From contig NC_072464.1 of assembly GCF_027596085.1 (NCBI RefSeq), positions 17,621,624-17,685,623 on the forward strand: a stretch of DNA of 64,000 nucleotides. The letters are read 5' to 3'. Below the pieces are notes generated by a model. The model was not told where the DNA came from. It worked only from the letters and a program-made list of their open reading frames with translations, and made no database searches. Shown one piece after another: positions 51,369-62,533 of this stretch. The position numbers were made by a program, and so were the translations under genes. How positions within the stretch are numbered: position 1 is the first letter of the stretch; each line of letters opens with the position of its first letter. This DNA comes from Anoplopoma fimbria. Taxonomy: Eukaryota; Chordata; Actinopteri; Perciformes; Anoplopomatidae.

Positions 51369-51537
51369 TTCACAGTAATTTACTGCTTACCACTGACAAA
51401 TTACTGTACATTTTGATTTTAATAAGTTACTGTATTGATCCCAAACAGTAGAGATACTGTTAACTGTCCAGTATCTTGTTAGTCAAACTGCTGCAAGTAA
51501 AATACTGTAATTTTGCCATAAAACAGTTTACAGCAGG
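51369..51537. repeat. TACTGTA-rich dispersed repeat fragment
   Basis: ACTGT/ACAGT motifs recur at short spacing (CAGTAATTTACTG, AATTACTGTACATT, AGTTACTGTATTG, ATACTGTAATTTTG, AAACAGTTTACAGC). This is the pattern of a common fish low-complexity repeat family. No termini can be placed. Confidence 0.4.
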
Positions 51538-53169
51538 TGGTTTAGAAATAAATAAATACAAATATAATGTCCAGTCCATATGCTTATAGATAACTTTGTT
51601 TATATTAAATGATAAGACGACGTCATGAAACACAGTGAGACAGAAGGATCAAAGTGCTCCTGCAAACCCACAGAGTCTTAATGTCTTTTCATTTGTGATT
51701 TTGGATTAGGATGATTCTACTGTGGAACTACAGAGGGGCATTTGGAGGCTTTCTTAATACTTTTCATTGCAAATTCAGAACACTTGAGTTTAACAGTAGC
51801 TTTAATAACTATGAAAATGCTGAAATGACTGGTGTGGCTTGCTAGGTATCATATCAGCTTGCATTAATGCTGAGATTGGACATGGTGTGGTTCAGTAGCT
51901 TAGTTCAGCCTTTGCAAGCACAAATTCTGCTAGCATGTTATAATAGTAGATGAAAGTCAGAGGTTCCACTGCCCAATGAGAGCTCTCATTATTAAGGTTG
52001 TACTATCTTCTGAAGGACCATATGGGTACTCATTTTTATGTATATGTAAGAACAAACTGCCCAAAGGGATGAGAGAAATATGGGAAGCTTGTGCAGCGGA
52101 CTGAGGAATTGCCATGCTTTGCACATGAGCGCAAAGAGCAGGATTCAGTGTTTCTTTTTTTTTTATAGCCCTGAGGGTCACTTCTCTTCAAGTTCACAGA
52201 GACTAGCTGTTTTATGCGGCATTGCAACATATTACTCATACACACCCTCAATATTTATATGTAAAACAGTAAAAAAAAAAGTGAAACAATGAATGTGACC
52301 ACTGTGTCACTTGCCGGGGATAAAAGATTTGTGCAAAACCTCTACAGGGATTGAAAAATGTGTCAGAACATGAAGAGGGCTGAATGTAGTGTTAACTTAA
52401 CTTTGGTGTCAAGTACTTCTACAGAATGTCTTCCAGCTATAGCCCCATGAGAACAAAAGAAATGGAGGTACATGTAAAGTTATTGATCTGAATCTAAATT
52501 TAAAAAAGGTGGCTGTTGACAAGGGCACCTAATAATCGACTTGCAAAATGGCAGGGATCTGCCTTTATAGCTGAAGGTCACAGCAGCAAAGCAGGTATCT
52601 GAGGCGAGCATTTTTACTTCCTCCTTCTTAAGTGCATTTTTTTAAGTTCTCTAAACTGACCCCCGCATGAAAAATGAAAGAAATTCCCCCTCTCCTATAT
52701 GAAAGTGGAACAAAAAGCTAAATGTCACCAGTTGAATCTTTTCGAGGCAAAAAACCATTCATGCGAAACATCTACAATATATGTTGTTTATTATAAATAA
52801 TAAATGAGTTTACTTTCTTACAGCCTCTTAAAAAAACACACACACTCACTTCTCTTTTCAGAGTTCATGGTGTCAGGTTTTTTGAGCGGGCTGCGATAGG
52901 ATGAGGAGGGAAAACTACTAGCTCTTAAGACTCGACTAAACACTGTTAAAAGCATACAGAGTGATACAACACAGAGAATAAGGATTACATTTTTTTTTAG
53001 TCTTGCAGTCAGGAAGTAGGCTGTGAGAAACACTGGCCTGTTATCCAACTGTTTTTGTGAGATTAGAAGAATAAAGGTCTTGGCAAATACACATATATAT
53101 TTCATTTCGAGAGAGAAATGAAAAGATTGATATTAATATTGTGTCGTTAAGTAGGGACCTGGAGTCAAG

Positions 53170-53300
53170 TTGTTGTTAGCCTAGCTTAGCATAAAGGTTG
53201 GAGGCAGGTAATAACTCGGGCTCTGTCCAAGCAGAAGAAAAAGCCAACTAGCGCCTAACATGTCTTAACTTGTGTGTTGAATCGGAAAAAATATAAATTT
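53170..53300 (+). mobile_element. Degenerate fragment of the TAGCATAAAGACTGGAAACA repeat
   Basis: GTTAGCCTAGCTTAGCATAAA followed by GGTTGGAGGCAGG and GGGCTCTGTCCAAG parallels the repeat at 13428, here with a different part preserved. It is diverged, and its boundaries are approximate. Confidence 0.5.
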
Positions 53301-54046
53301 GTATTTTGTTTTTTGTTTTATTTTTTCGAGAAGTTATGTAGTATATGTGGCAAATAACCTGTGCTCACCGACCACATCTGGCACACTGGAGTAAAACACA
53401 CTGACACAGGGATAAAGTGAAAAATGGATAAACAGCACTACACCTTAAAGCACAGTTTGTTGTTTTTACATTTTCTTTAAAAAATGACGTGTTTATTAGT
53501 TAGTGTTCTATGTTTTTCAGCTTCGCAGCAGCTGTTTCCCCCTGTTTTTGATCCTCTGACTACTCTCTCTCTCGCTCTCTGTACTTTATGTGCAAAAAAA
53601 GCAAAGTGCACCCCAAAATGCTTCACTATTATTAACTTAATTTGTAACCCTAATTGAAAATGACAGAGCTGTGTTGAAATTGGATGGATTTCATTGTACA
53701 GTACACTTGCACACCGCTCATCCATTTGCTCACATTGTTTTGTCCGTTCTATAAATCCTAGTTTCTTCCCTGAACAGAATAACACTGTATAACAGATTAC
53801 AGTGGGAAGCTGAAGTGTAAAGATCTTTGCTGCCTTTTGCGTTTTTCCAATGCATAACTTTCTGGTAATTATTGTTTAGAGTCCTCTGTAGAGGAGCATG
53901 TGATTACAGTGAGTGAACTGACGAGGCTACACTGTTATCATCACATACCTGTTAGCATTTGTTAACTTGATGCTGAGCGGGGAACCTCAGCACTGGACAG
54001 ATGCTGACTTGTTATTCTGATCACAGCCCGTCAGTGCCGGACAGAT

Positions 54047-54075
54047 GGGATGGGGGGAGGGGGGGACGGGATGGG
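54047..54075 (+). other. Strong G-quadruplex motif
   Basis: Five G-runs of 3, 6, 7, 3 and 3 bases are separated by spacers of one or two bases (TG-like, A, AC, AT). This meets the usual G3+ with loops of 1-7 rule with room to spare. It lies about 10 kb upstream of the asic4a exon. Confidence 0.8.
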
Positions 54076-54222
54076 AAGCCTGGGAGGTACCGCTGACCCT
54101 CTTTCCCTCCCCATCAGCTGTTCCAACAACATGCCACACGCATCACGGGCCCGACCCATCCTCTATGATAGAGGCTCACCTGCCCTCAAGCCCCCCAAGA
54201 ACAACAAGGCATGCTCCCCTGC

Positions 54223-54291
54223 CAGCTGTGTCTAACAGCATGCACCACTGGCCCGCTGAAGCCTGAACAAATTCTCTAGCCGCTGGGAGAC
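54223..54291 (+). repeat. Local direct duplication, copy 1
   Basis: This 69-base segment, centred on CCCGCTGAAGCCTGAA then AAATTCTCT and CTGGGAGAC, recurs at 55153-55224 at roughly 80 percent identity with small indels. The two copies are about 930 bases apart. Confidence 0.7.
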
Positions 54292-54582
54292 TTCCCTTTT
54301 ATTAGGGCTGTGACATTTTATAAACACTGGCATAAATAAGTATTGTTATGGGAAAAAAAATGTTCAGAAGACTGTGAAAGAATTTAAATAAGTCTTAGAG
54401 ATCAGGATGAGCAAAGGCCAGGTACTGAGGTACTGAGATGATCTGTGGTGATAAATAATATCCCTTTAAGGTGAGCAGAAGAACTTACAGTTGTATTCTA
54501 ATAACGAATTGCCAGGTTTATGAAATTAAAGGGGTAGTTTTGGTCAAATACTTCTGTGAATTTAGGAGATTCAGAAAGAGGG

Positions 54583-54604
54583 ATATATATATATATATAT
54601 ATAT
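54583..54604. repeat. (AT)11 microsatellite
   Basis: Perfect AT run of 22 bases. Confidence 0.9.
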
Positions 54605-55152
54605 AAAATATATCAAAAAGGTCAAAATTGAAGCAACTGATGCAGAGATATCCTGACTTTTAGTCTCTAGCATGAGGCAAACTCCAAAAACACTGGAGCC
54701 TACATTTCCCTTAATGCAACTCAACAGAACCTTTCATTTGACTTACCTTTTTCAACTTCAGAAAGCTTCTTCTTGTGGGGATTAAGTAAAATAGCTAAAG
54801 AAGACATCATACAAGAGGCTGACAAGTACTCTTCATTACAAGTACCCTGAACTTTATGTGAAGAGGGGAACCTATCTTGCTATAGTCTCTATATATCTAT
54901 ATTTCAACCTTTGATATTACTGCAGTGCCAATGTAAAAGTTATGTGTTTGTATAGTATGCAGAGTTCCAGAGAGGTGATTTAGAGGCGGTCATAAAAGTT
55001 GTATCCTGGTGCACCGATGAAGGTCACAGGCTAAAACGTTTATACTTCTGTCAGCTGCTCATTAAATTGACTAAAGAGCCTCTGGCATCATATGGTCGTC
55101 TTTTTTTCCCTTGTTGTTCTTTCTTGAGTACCAACCTGAAGGTATTTACTGT

Positions 55153-55224
55153 CAGCTGTTCAGAACAGCTTGCTTCACTGCCCCGCTGAAGCCTGAATAA
55201 ATTCCCCGCTTACCACTGGGAGAC
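55153..55224 (+). repeat. Local direct duplication, copy 2
   Basis: Second copy of the segment at 54223, sharing CAGCTGT, CCCGCTGAAGCCTGAA, AAATTC and CTGGGAGAC in order. Sequence further right (ATGGCATAAATACT here, CTGGCATAAATAAG there) also matches weakly, so the original duplication was probably longer. Confidence 0.7.
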
Positions 55225-56745
55225 AGTATGAGTACGACTTTGTGAACATTAGGTTTTTGGAGATCTGATAAACAAATGGCATAAATACTCTCAAGTACAC
55301 CGTGCTCATGTAGTGAGTATGTATAATGCATCACAAATTAGGGTCTCTAACGGCATATACGTTAGTTTGAGCGTGTCTTGTTTTGGTTAAATCTTGTTTT
55401 TTAAGAAATGGACAACTGCTTATCCTAGCGCTTTAACATTTTCCATCCACAGAATGCTAATCATGGGGCTGATTAGGGAAGTGAGAGGCAGAAAGGAAAA
55501 ACAGTCTTCTATCGACAAATTAATGGTGAAAAAAAGCAGCAGTTTTCAAACTTGCTCTGGATTTGTCTGAATAGTCAGTCTCACTACTAAGAGGAGAAGG
55601 TCACTGCCTCTTGCCTTTGGAGAAATGGAAGCTGTAGTCTGCAAAGAAGGTCTGATACTTGGATGGATGATGGAAGTACACGGGGCTTCGACAGCCGGGT
55701 CCCAGAGGGCAGTCCTGACGCAAGATATTAGGACCTGAATAAATCATGTAATGTTGCTGTATCATCCCTGCCCTGATCAATCTCTCCCGGTCAATACATC
55801 AGTCTTCAGGCATGATATCTGGGGGACGGTAGAGCAGGCAACTGGTCATTAGCATGAGGTGAAGGATTGGCTGACAAAGAGACTCTGTTGGGGGCAGAAG
55901 CGGCAATTATAGCGGGGGCAACGAGGGGTGAAAAGCATAAATATTGCAAAACGGTCACCTAATAATAGCATTCTTGCAATCACAAGTAAAGACAGATCGA
56001 TTTTACATGATTTGGTAAGCTTTCACATCAACCATATGCTCTGCCAAAACTCTGGAGATGGGTACTGATTATTATTTCTTTCAAATAACACCCTACTCTG
56101 GGTCAGTTGTTCATAACAAAATCTGTCTATTCACAGCAAGATGTTCAGTTATCTGACAACACCTCATATTGTTCAGTCAGTTTATGAATGCACGTCGATT
56201 CTTATTTTGTTGTCGAGCAGAGATAAAGAAAGCAATAATCCTTTGTATTAAAGTATTGCCTTGGCTCCCTCGGATCCTCAAAGAACTCAGTGAAATAACA
56301 ACACACCCTGCTCCTATTTGCTGATTAATTCATGTAACAATTGCTCTCAGCACGAACAAAGAGTCTCAATTTAAAATCTCACAGGGACTTATTTTCTCAC
56401 TTTTCTCATTAGGGATCATTAAACTGTACTGTGTATCATTTTGTTTTGATATTGTGATACTGTATCTATTACTCACTTTACAGAGTTTATAGAATCACTT
56501 GAAGGTGTTGATGCACTGGGAGTTAGTTTTTCTCCAAACAATCTTTGACAATTTGTTGCAAATTATTTGGTTGTTTGAACTTAATCAACAAATTTCCCTA
56601 TCAACAAATCCATATTTGTTGGTATGGTGGCAAATCAGTCAACAGTTGAAATTTACAATATTACAAATTACACTTGTCTTATGTCACTTTTATGACTGTA
56701 GTTGTGCTTCCCTCCCTTATACAAACAATAAATGAATAATTGACC
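55225..56745. other. Non-coding block
   Basis: No gene. About 55700-55930 is relatively GC-balanced, repeat-free and has an ATTAGCATGAGG-type stretch, so it could be a conserved element; this is a guess from texture. Confidence 0.4.
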
Positions 56746-57037
56746 ATTACATTACAGTCATTTAGCAGACGCTTTTATCCAAAGCGACTTACAATCAGTA
56801 GTATATTACATATCATTCACCCATTCACACACTGATGACAGGCTACCATGCAAGGTGCCACCATCAGGCTCTAACTAACATTCATGCAACATCCAGTCCA
56901 CACCGATGGCAAGCCTTCAGGAGCAACTTGAGGTTAAGTGTCTTGCCCAAGGACACATCGACTGCCGAAGCCGGGTATCGAACCACCGACCCTCTGATTG
57001 GAGAACTATCTTGCTCTCCACTACGCCACAGCCGCCC
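56746..57037 (-). mobile_element. tRNA-derived SINE with L2-like tail, minus strand
   Basis: This is a close relative of the copy at 36099, in inverse orientation. The tail is at the left (TTACATTACAG then TCATTTAGCAGACGCTTTTA), the B box complement GGTATCGAACC at 56974-56984 and the A box complement CCACTACGCCA at 57018-57028. It adds about 12 bases (GTGCCACCATCAGG region) that the 36099 copy lacks. Confidence 0.88.
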
Positions 57038-60000
57038 ACAAGCTGACCACAAGAAATACAAATAAAAAACTGTGGTATAAATGTTAATATAACCCATATC
57101 AATTTTGGTTAAAAAGCCTGAAAACAAAAATACACAAATTAGTGAAGGCAACTACTTCAGTTGGCATCAGGAAAATACAACTTTTAATTTTGATAAAAAT
57201 GATGAAACATTGGAGGAAACCTTGAATTACAAAGACATCAAGAAAAACAACAACAATGAAAAGCATTGATAAATGCTTACCTAGTCAAGTGTTATACAGT
57301 AATTCTATGTCAATGTCTACACAACGATTATGGCCCACTGACCAATGTTAAAATGATTGAGCTTCAGTATCAAAGAGTTTCCTCACAGCTCTCATACTTG
57401 GGTCATTTTATTGAAATATCCCGACTTTCTGATATGAAGATGTGTCCGTGTGGTTTAGTGAAGAAGTGAATGAGGTATACTCTGAGTTCAAGGATGGGCT
57501 AGTTGCCCAGAGTAAAAGTTTGATTTCCAATAAATGCATTCACAAATATGGAGGAATGGATGGCCAAAAAATACCCTGCCCTCATGCATCAATAAAACAA
57601 TACTCCCGACACCCAATGAACAACCACAGTATCTACTGAACTTCTATTCCTTATTTTGTGGCTCCAATTATGAAATGTTGAGGTCCATTATACAGATAAA
57701 CTAGAGTTTCTCAAGTTAAGAAAAAGAAGAGAATACATGACTGGGGATGATTAAAAAAGTCCTCATACATGTACAAGCGTTTCTTTTATCTGCTGACCCT
57801 ACAGGTGGAAAGTTATAATCCTTAAGATCCTTAAGAAGCCCAACTCTTTGTTAGTATGGCAAAGTTTTCCTTCACAGGCATGAGGGGTTAACAGGAAAGG
57901 ATGCATGTATGTAGCACAGTTTACTGTTCACTCTCAGCGGTATAACGTTTTTTTATAATGTATAACGCCAATTCAAACTGAAATTTTCATTGTTGAAGTA
58001 TTTTTTCCGTTCATATAAAGTCAATCCACAGAGCAAGTTGACCTGAAATTTCTTAAAGGATGGACGAGTTGGGGCAAGGACACACTTCTGCTAAATTGCA
58101 CTAATCCTAAAGCTTTGTGACTCCAATTCCTGAACGTGTGAAGAAGAAGTAGAAGCCTTGGTAAATTTTAAGATTAGTCAGTCTGAACGTTGCACCACTT
58201 TTGCCATCAAACACACATATTGGTCATTTTAAACTGTTTCATCAAATGGCCAGTGCTTGTTTATCTGGGGGTTGTTTCAAAATATTCTCTCTTTTACTGT
58301 TAATTCCTTATTTATTTGAGTTGAATTGTATACAAGTAGAACGATACAAATAAAAACTGTTCAACAATTATTAATGATACATAGTGGTATTCATTTATTG
58401 CTGATCAGAGAAACTGAATGAAGGGCCATCGGAGGAAGGTGACTGCAAGATTTTGTTGAGTCTTTTTGTTTAGTTTGAGGTTCGTGCGCTCTGCTTTGTT
58501 GACATTTACTCCAGCAAGGTTTTGCCACACAGCTGGGCTCAGTCATTCTAGCATGAAAACTAAATATAATAAACAGCTTCAGGCTCATACATCGAGCCAT
58601 ATATTCAGTATAGATTGTTATCCAAAAGGTATATTTCTGTTAATCAAGATAACCTTTATAAACACTAAAGTTAAACTAAATACGAGGTCTTGCCTTTGGC
58701 ATCAGATATTCAAAGACAGCTACTGAACATAGCAGCTGATTTCCCTGATTAGTTTGTCCTCTTTGTTAATCAGTGAAATCACTATAAGCAGTATAGTTAG
58801 AATGGAAAATATAATCTCTGTACACCATAACACATTGTTGGGTATTCTTGCTGCTGTAGATAATGTATGCACATATTTTGGGGGGAAATTCATCAAATGT
58901 CATGCAATAGTGAAGATATATACTTTATATATTCAAATTTTGGTTTGATTATATCTTTATGCTTTCCTGGATATAACTTTTTTTTTTTTTTCAATTTGGC
59001 ATTAGCACTTCAAAAGAGACAAAATCATTACTGAGTAAGTGGGTATAAAAGCCAAAATTGCAGAGGACTGTCCCTTTGACAAACAGGTCAAAAATCCCAC
59101 AAAAGAAAAAAAATCTAATTTTCTCACCTACACAAGATTGGCTTTAAATCAAGGGAAGGGGACTATTTTTAATCTAGGAAGTATTTTGCCTATGAATTGA
59201 TGGAGGGACTTTTGACAGACTGCCGCACTAATAAGATCAGCACAATGCATAATGGCATGTGACCTTTTACTGTGCTTTTGGCTTCATCTCCAGATTGGAA
59301 CATTTAGCTGTCGCTGTGGCCAATTATTTCTCAGGTACCTCCTGTTGTGCGGGATAATAACACTTAATTAGCCGGAGAATGCGGGGCGGGCTCTCTCTTT
59401 CTTTCCCCTCATTTCCCGTTCCCTCCATCTCTTTTTCTTTCCCTGTCGGAATGCAGCTCTCCAACAGGGTTTGCAGTGAGAGTCAATCATGTCCACTCTA
59501 CTGCCTCGACACTCACCTGCACAGCGAGGGGCCGAGGGCCGATGCAGTCTGGCCTGGCCATAATCAGGGCATTCACAGGTATCATGCTTTCGAGGGACGT
59601 GGAGGTCAGACCAGCTACGGGGGGAGGGAGGATGAAGGCCCATCTGCCTCTCTAGCCTAACATCATCATCCAAAAGGACAGAAACATGGAGGAAAGATTG
59701 CCCAGCAGCCACTGAAATGCTATACACTGTATATATTCTGCTCCTACAAACTGTGTCGACTCTGCGGTCACATCCAGGAACTTTACGCAACTAAAGACTA
59801 TAAGGTTGCAGTCGAGTAGTCCAAAAATGACATCCTAATGTTCCTAACTACTTTTCCTTGACCTTGATGGAAAACCTTAATGAGGTCAGAAAGATGTGAG
59901 AGAGACGTGAAGGAGAATTCATAAAGACTTAGGAAAAGACAACCGTGGTGCTAGGAGAATCTGACTGCACTTACACTGCAAGGTACGTTTTTTTTAAAGG

Positions 60001-62008
60001 TGTTAAATACAAGATTTAGAGGATTTCTATTGCCTCTCAACAGCTTTCAACATGGGGACCTTGTTTACCTGTGGAAGAACCGGAGGGTAGGTGCTACGCT
60101 TCTATAGGTGACGGCGCTGGTCAGGATGCCGTTATCGACTGTAATCGCCGTATCAGCACGGTGCTGAAGAATGAGATAGCCAGTGAGAAAGCACACACTG
60201 CCACTCAAACTATATCAACAAAGCAAGGAGAAGCTCGGGTTGCAACACACACAGAGGGAGAGCGATTTATCTGCTCAGGTAGACATTACTCCACTATATC
60301 TTTTCATAGCCTCGCATAACTTTTAATTTATGAATGAAAAATGAACCCTGCCACAAACTGCTGCATCTCGCTCGTTTTTGTAAGAAGTGCTGATGGTTTC
60401 TTACACTGATGATATGTGTGGATTTCCTGTTTCTGTTTGTGTTGACAGATTTTTTGAACCTGCCTTGAATACAGCAGTAGGCAGCAGCAGTTAAGGATGT
60501 TGTCTCATCAGAATTTAACAGACATGCTTACCTTGAGTTCACTTTCTGGACTGCTAACACGACCTCCACTGGTTGGCTAATGACCTCTTCCACAGCAACT
60601 CCCAAACCAAATCAAACACACATTCCTTCCTTGACATTGACAAAATAAGACACCCTTCTGCATAAGATGATCAACTAAATCAATCAATGTACGGATCTCC
60701 TCATGCCCTCTGGTTCACACTTTCTTTATTGTCCACTAGATCTCTCACCCTGACAGGAGAAAATTTGCGAGATATCAACTTTGATGCAGGTGATTATATA
60801 AGCAGCCGACCGCCTTACACGCCTGGAAGGATGTAACTGGCTGGTTAAAAGGGCACGCTCCTTTACATAAGTCTGTGTGGTCCAGCCAATAGCCCTGTTT
60901 TCCTTACAAATGAGCCTCTTTCCGATGAGCTGCTGTGAGCTGCTGTGGAATTTAAAAGTGAGCTTTGTTGTTTATTCAGTGCTATATTTTAAGGAGTGGT
61001 TGCAGATTTTATTTATCATTCATTGTGTGTCACCAGTTTGCAGTGTTTTGTTGTAAAGTTCCACTTCCACTTCAGTAACCCCTGGTCTACCTCGGTAGAA
61101 CCCTCTCTCTAGATTTAAAACCTGGTTACAGTAGTAGTAGAGGCCAATAATTTGTGGTGACAAAGAAACATGATAAACTAATAAACCAGAAAGACACTTG
61201 AACATGAACCAATTACACTTTAGAAAATGTGGCCACTGCTATGTCCAGACAACAAAGGGCACTTGAGTTCCGTTGACCAAATGCAATTTTTTCTAGTGTT
61301 ATAATCAGTGATGGTTCTGCCTCTTTGAAGTGCGGCTCCCCATGTGATGTTCCTTTCAATTGCAGTGGTATTTTCTCATGGCAGCCAGGACTCTTATTCA
61401 AAGTGCATTATATTTTTTTATAAAAAGACTAAATAATGTTTGGGTCACATAAAAGCTTCTGCATTGGTATGGCATTATGCCACAGTCACGTTTTGATCCT
61501 TGTTTTCTTATTGGATGTTTTATCAACTATTAAATAAATACAGCAGTATTTATTATTAGTATATATTATTTAGTATGTATGAATAAGGCTCGGACAGCTG
61601 TAGACTTGTTCTCATCGATTCCATTAATATTACAATTGAGGTCCTACATTGGTCTGGCGTTCCACGCATGGCATTTCACGATCCCCTCCTCCTTTAAAGT
61701 TACTTAAAATTTAACTGATCAAAGCATGATGATGTGTTTGCATTAAACATTGATAAGAATTAATGAATATTCAGACATCTTGCTCCCTGTGCGCTCTCGT
61801 TGCACATCCATATATGCTTATCTGCTGTGCTGCTTGACTGCGTGCTGAGTGTAGGGGCACAAAACCCTCCAAGGAGCCTCATCCACCAATACGAATAAAT
61901 GATGTCTGTCATCATTACATTCTTTGGCCAGAAATAAATGTGTTCCATATACCGTAAGAATATGTGCATTTGTAATTGTACCAGTATCTCTCTCTCACTC
62001 TCACACAC
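57038..62008. other. Non-coding block
   Basis: No supported gene. About 59130-59400 looks like conserved non-coding sequence by texture (TAATTAG, GCCAATTATTT). A 140-codon frame at 59368-59790 on the minus strand ends in a low-complexity basic tail read from a CT-rich stretch and was not accepted. Confidence 0.5.
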
Positions 62009-62050
62009 ACACTCACTCACTCACTCACTCACTCACTCACTCACTCACTC
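62009..62050. repeat. (ACTC)n tetranucleotide microsatellite
   Basis: About ten perfect ACTC units after a short CT/AC lead-in from 61988. Confidence 0.95.
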
Positions 62051-62160
62051 CCCCTCTGCTCTCTGCTTGTAGCAGCCCTAGAGTTCACCTTCAGTTGCAC
62101 TAACAAAATTAATCTGCACACCGCCAATGATTTGATTTGCTAATTTAATGTGCAATGAAT

Positions 62161-62193
62161 GGCATAAGCGCAACCACAAACTGCGCTTATGCC
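62161..62193. repeat. Perfect 12-bp hairpin GGCATAAGCGCA / TGCGCTTATGCC
   Basis: The arms lie at 62161-62172 and 62182-62193 with a nine-base loop. The core GCGCTTAT recurs a third time at 62207-62214 within the adjoining AT repeat, so the hairpin and the microsatellite seem to have a shared history. Confidence 0.85.
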
Positions 62194-62194
62194 A

Positions 62195-62230
62195 ATATAT
62201 ATATATGCGCTTATATATATATATATATAT
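62195..62230. repeat. (AT)n interrupted by a GCGCTTAT copy
   Basis: Two AT runs (62195-62206 and 62211-62230) flank GCGC, which is part of a third copy of the neighbouring hairpin arm core. Confidence 0.9.
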
Positions 62231-62492
62231 AAAATAAATAACTAAATAAAAGTTTGTCTTTTCTTTCTGGCTGTACATACATAGATGTGGTATTATTATC
62301 ATGCCACATCTCTGCTAAACTTAATATAAGTGGCCCATCTAAAAGTCCCAGTCTGACTACTGTGGTTTAAATAGGCCAATAACATCCCTGATTACGTTGT
62401 GTGAATGTGATAATGTATCTCTATGCAAAGTATAGCTTTGTAGCATTCAGTTATTGTGGGAGTTGCAAAAATATAATTTTCCAGCTTCATTT

Positions 62493-62533
62493 TCGTATTA
62501 CGAGGAGATTTCATTCTCCTCGTAATAAGACGA
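62493..62533. repeat. Perfect 12-bp hairpin ATTACGAGGAGA / TCTCCTCGTAAT
   Basis: The arms lie at 62497-62508 and 62515-62526 with a six-base loop (TTTCAT). TCGT at 62493-62496 can further pair with ACGA at 62530-62533 around a three-base bulge. A 16-pair structure in this otherwise AT-rich setting is unlikely by chance. Confidence 0.85.

Larger units (their letters stand above)
49174..54046. other. Non-coding block
   Basis: Contains the TACTGTA repeat and the 53170 repeat fragment listed separately; nothing else is supported. Confidence 0.5.

Noticed and set aside
59368..59790. 140-codon minus-strand frame
   Set aside because: It overlaps an opposite-strand frame and ends in a basic low-complexity tail read from a CT-rich tract, with no recognisable domain; expected by chance at this window size.
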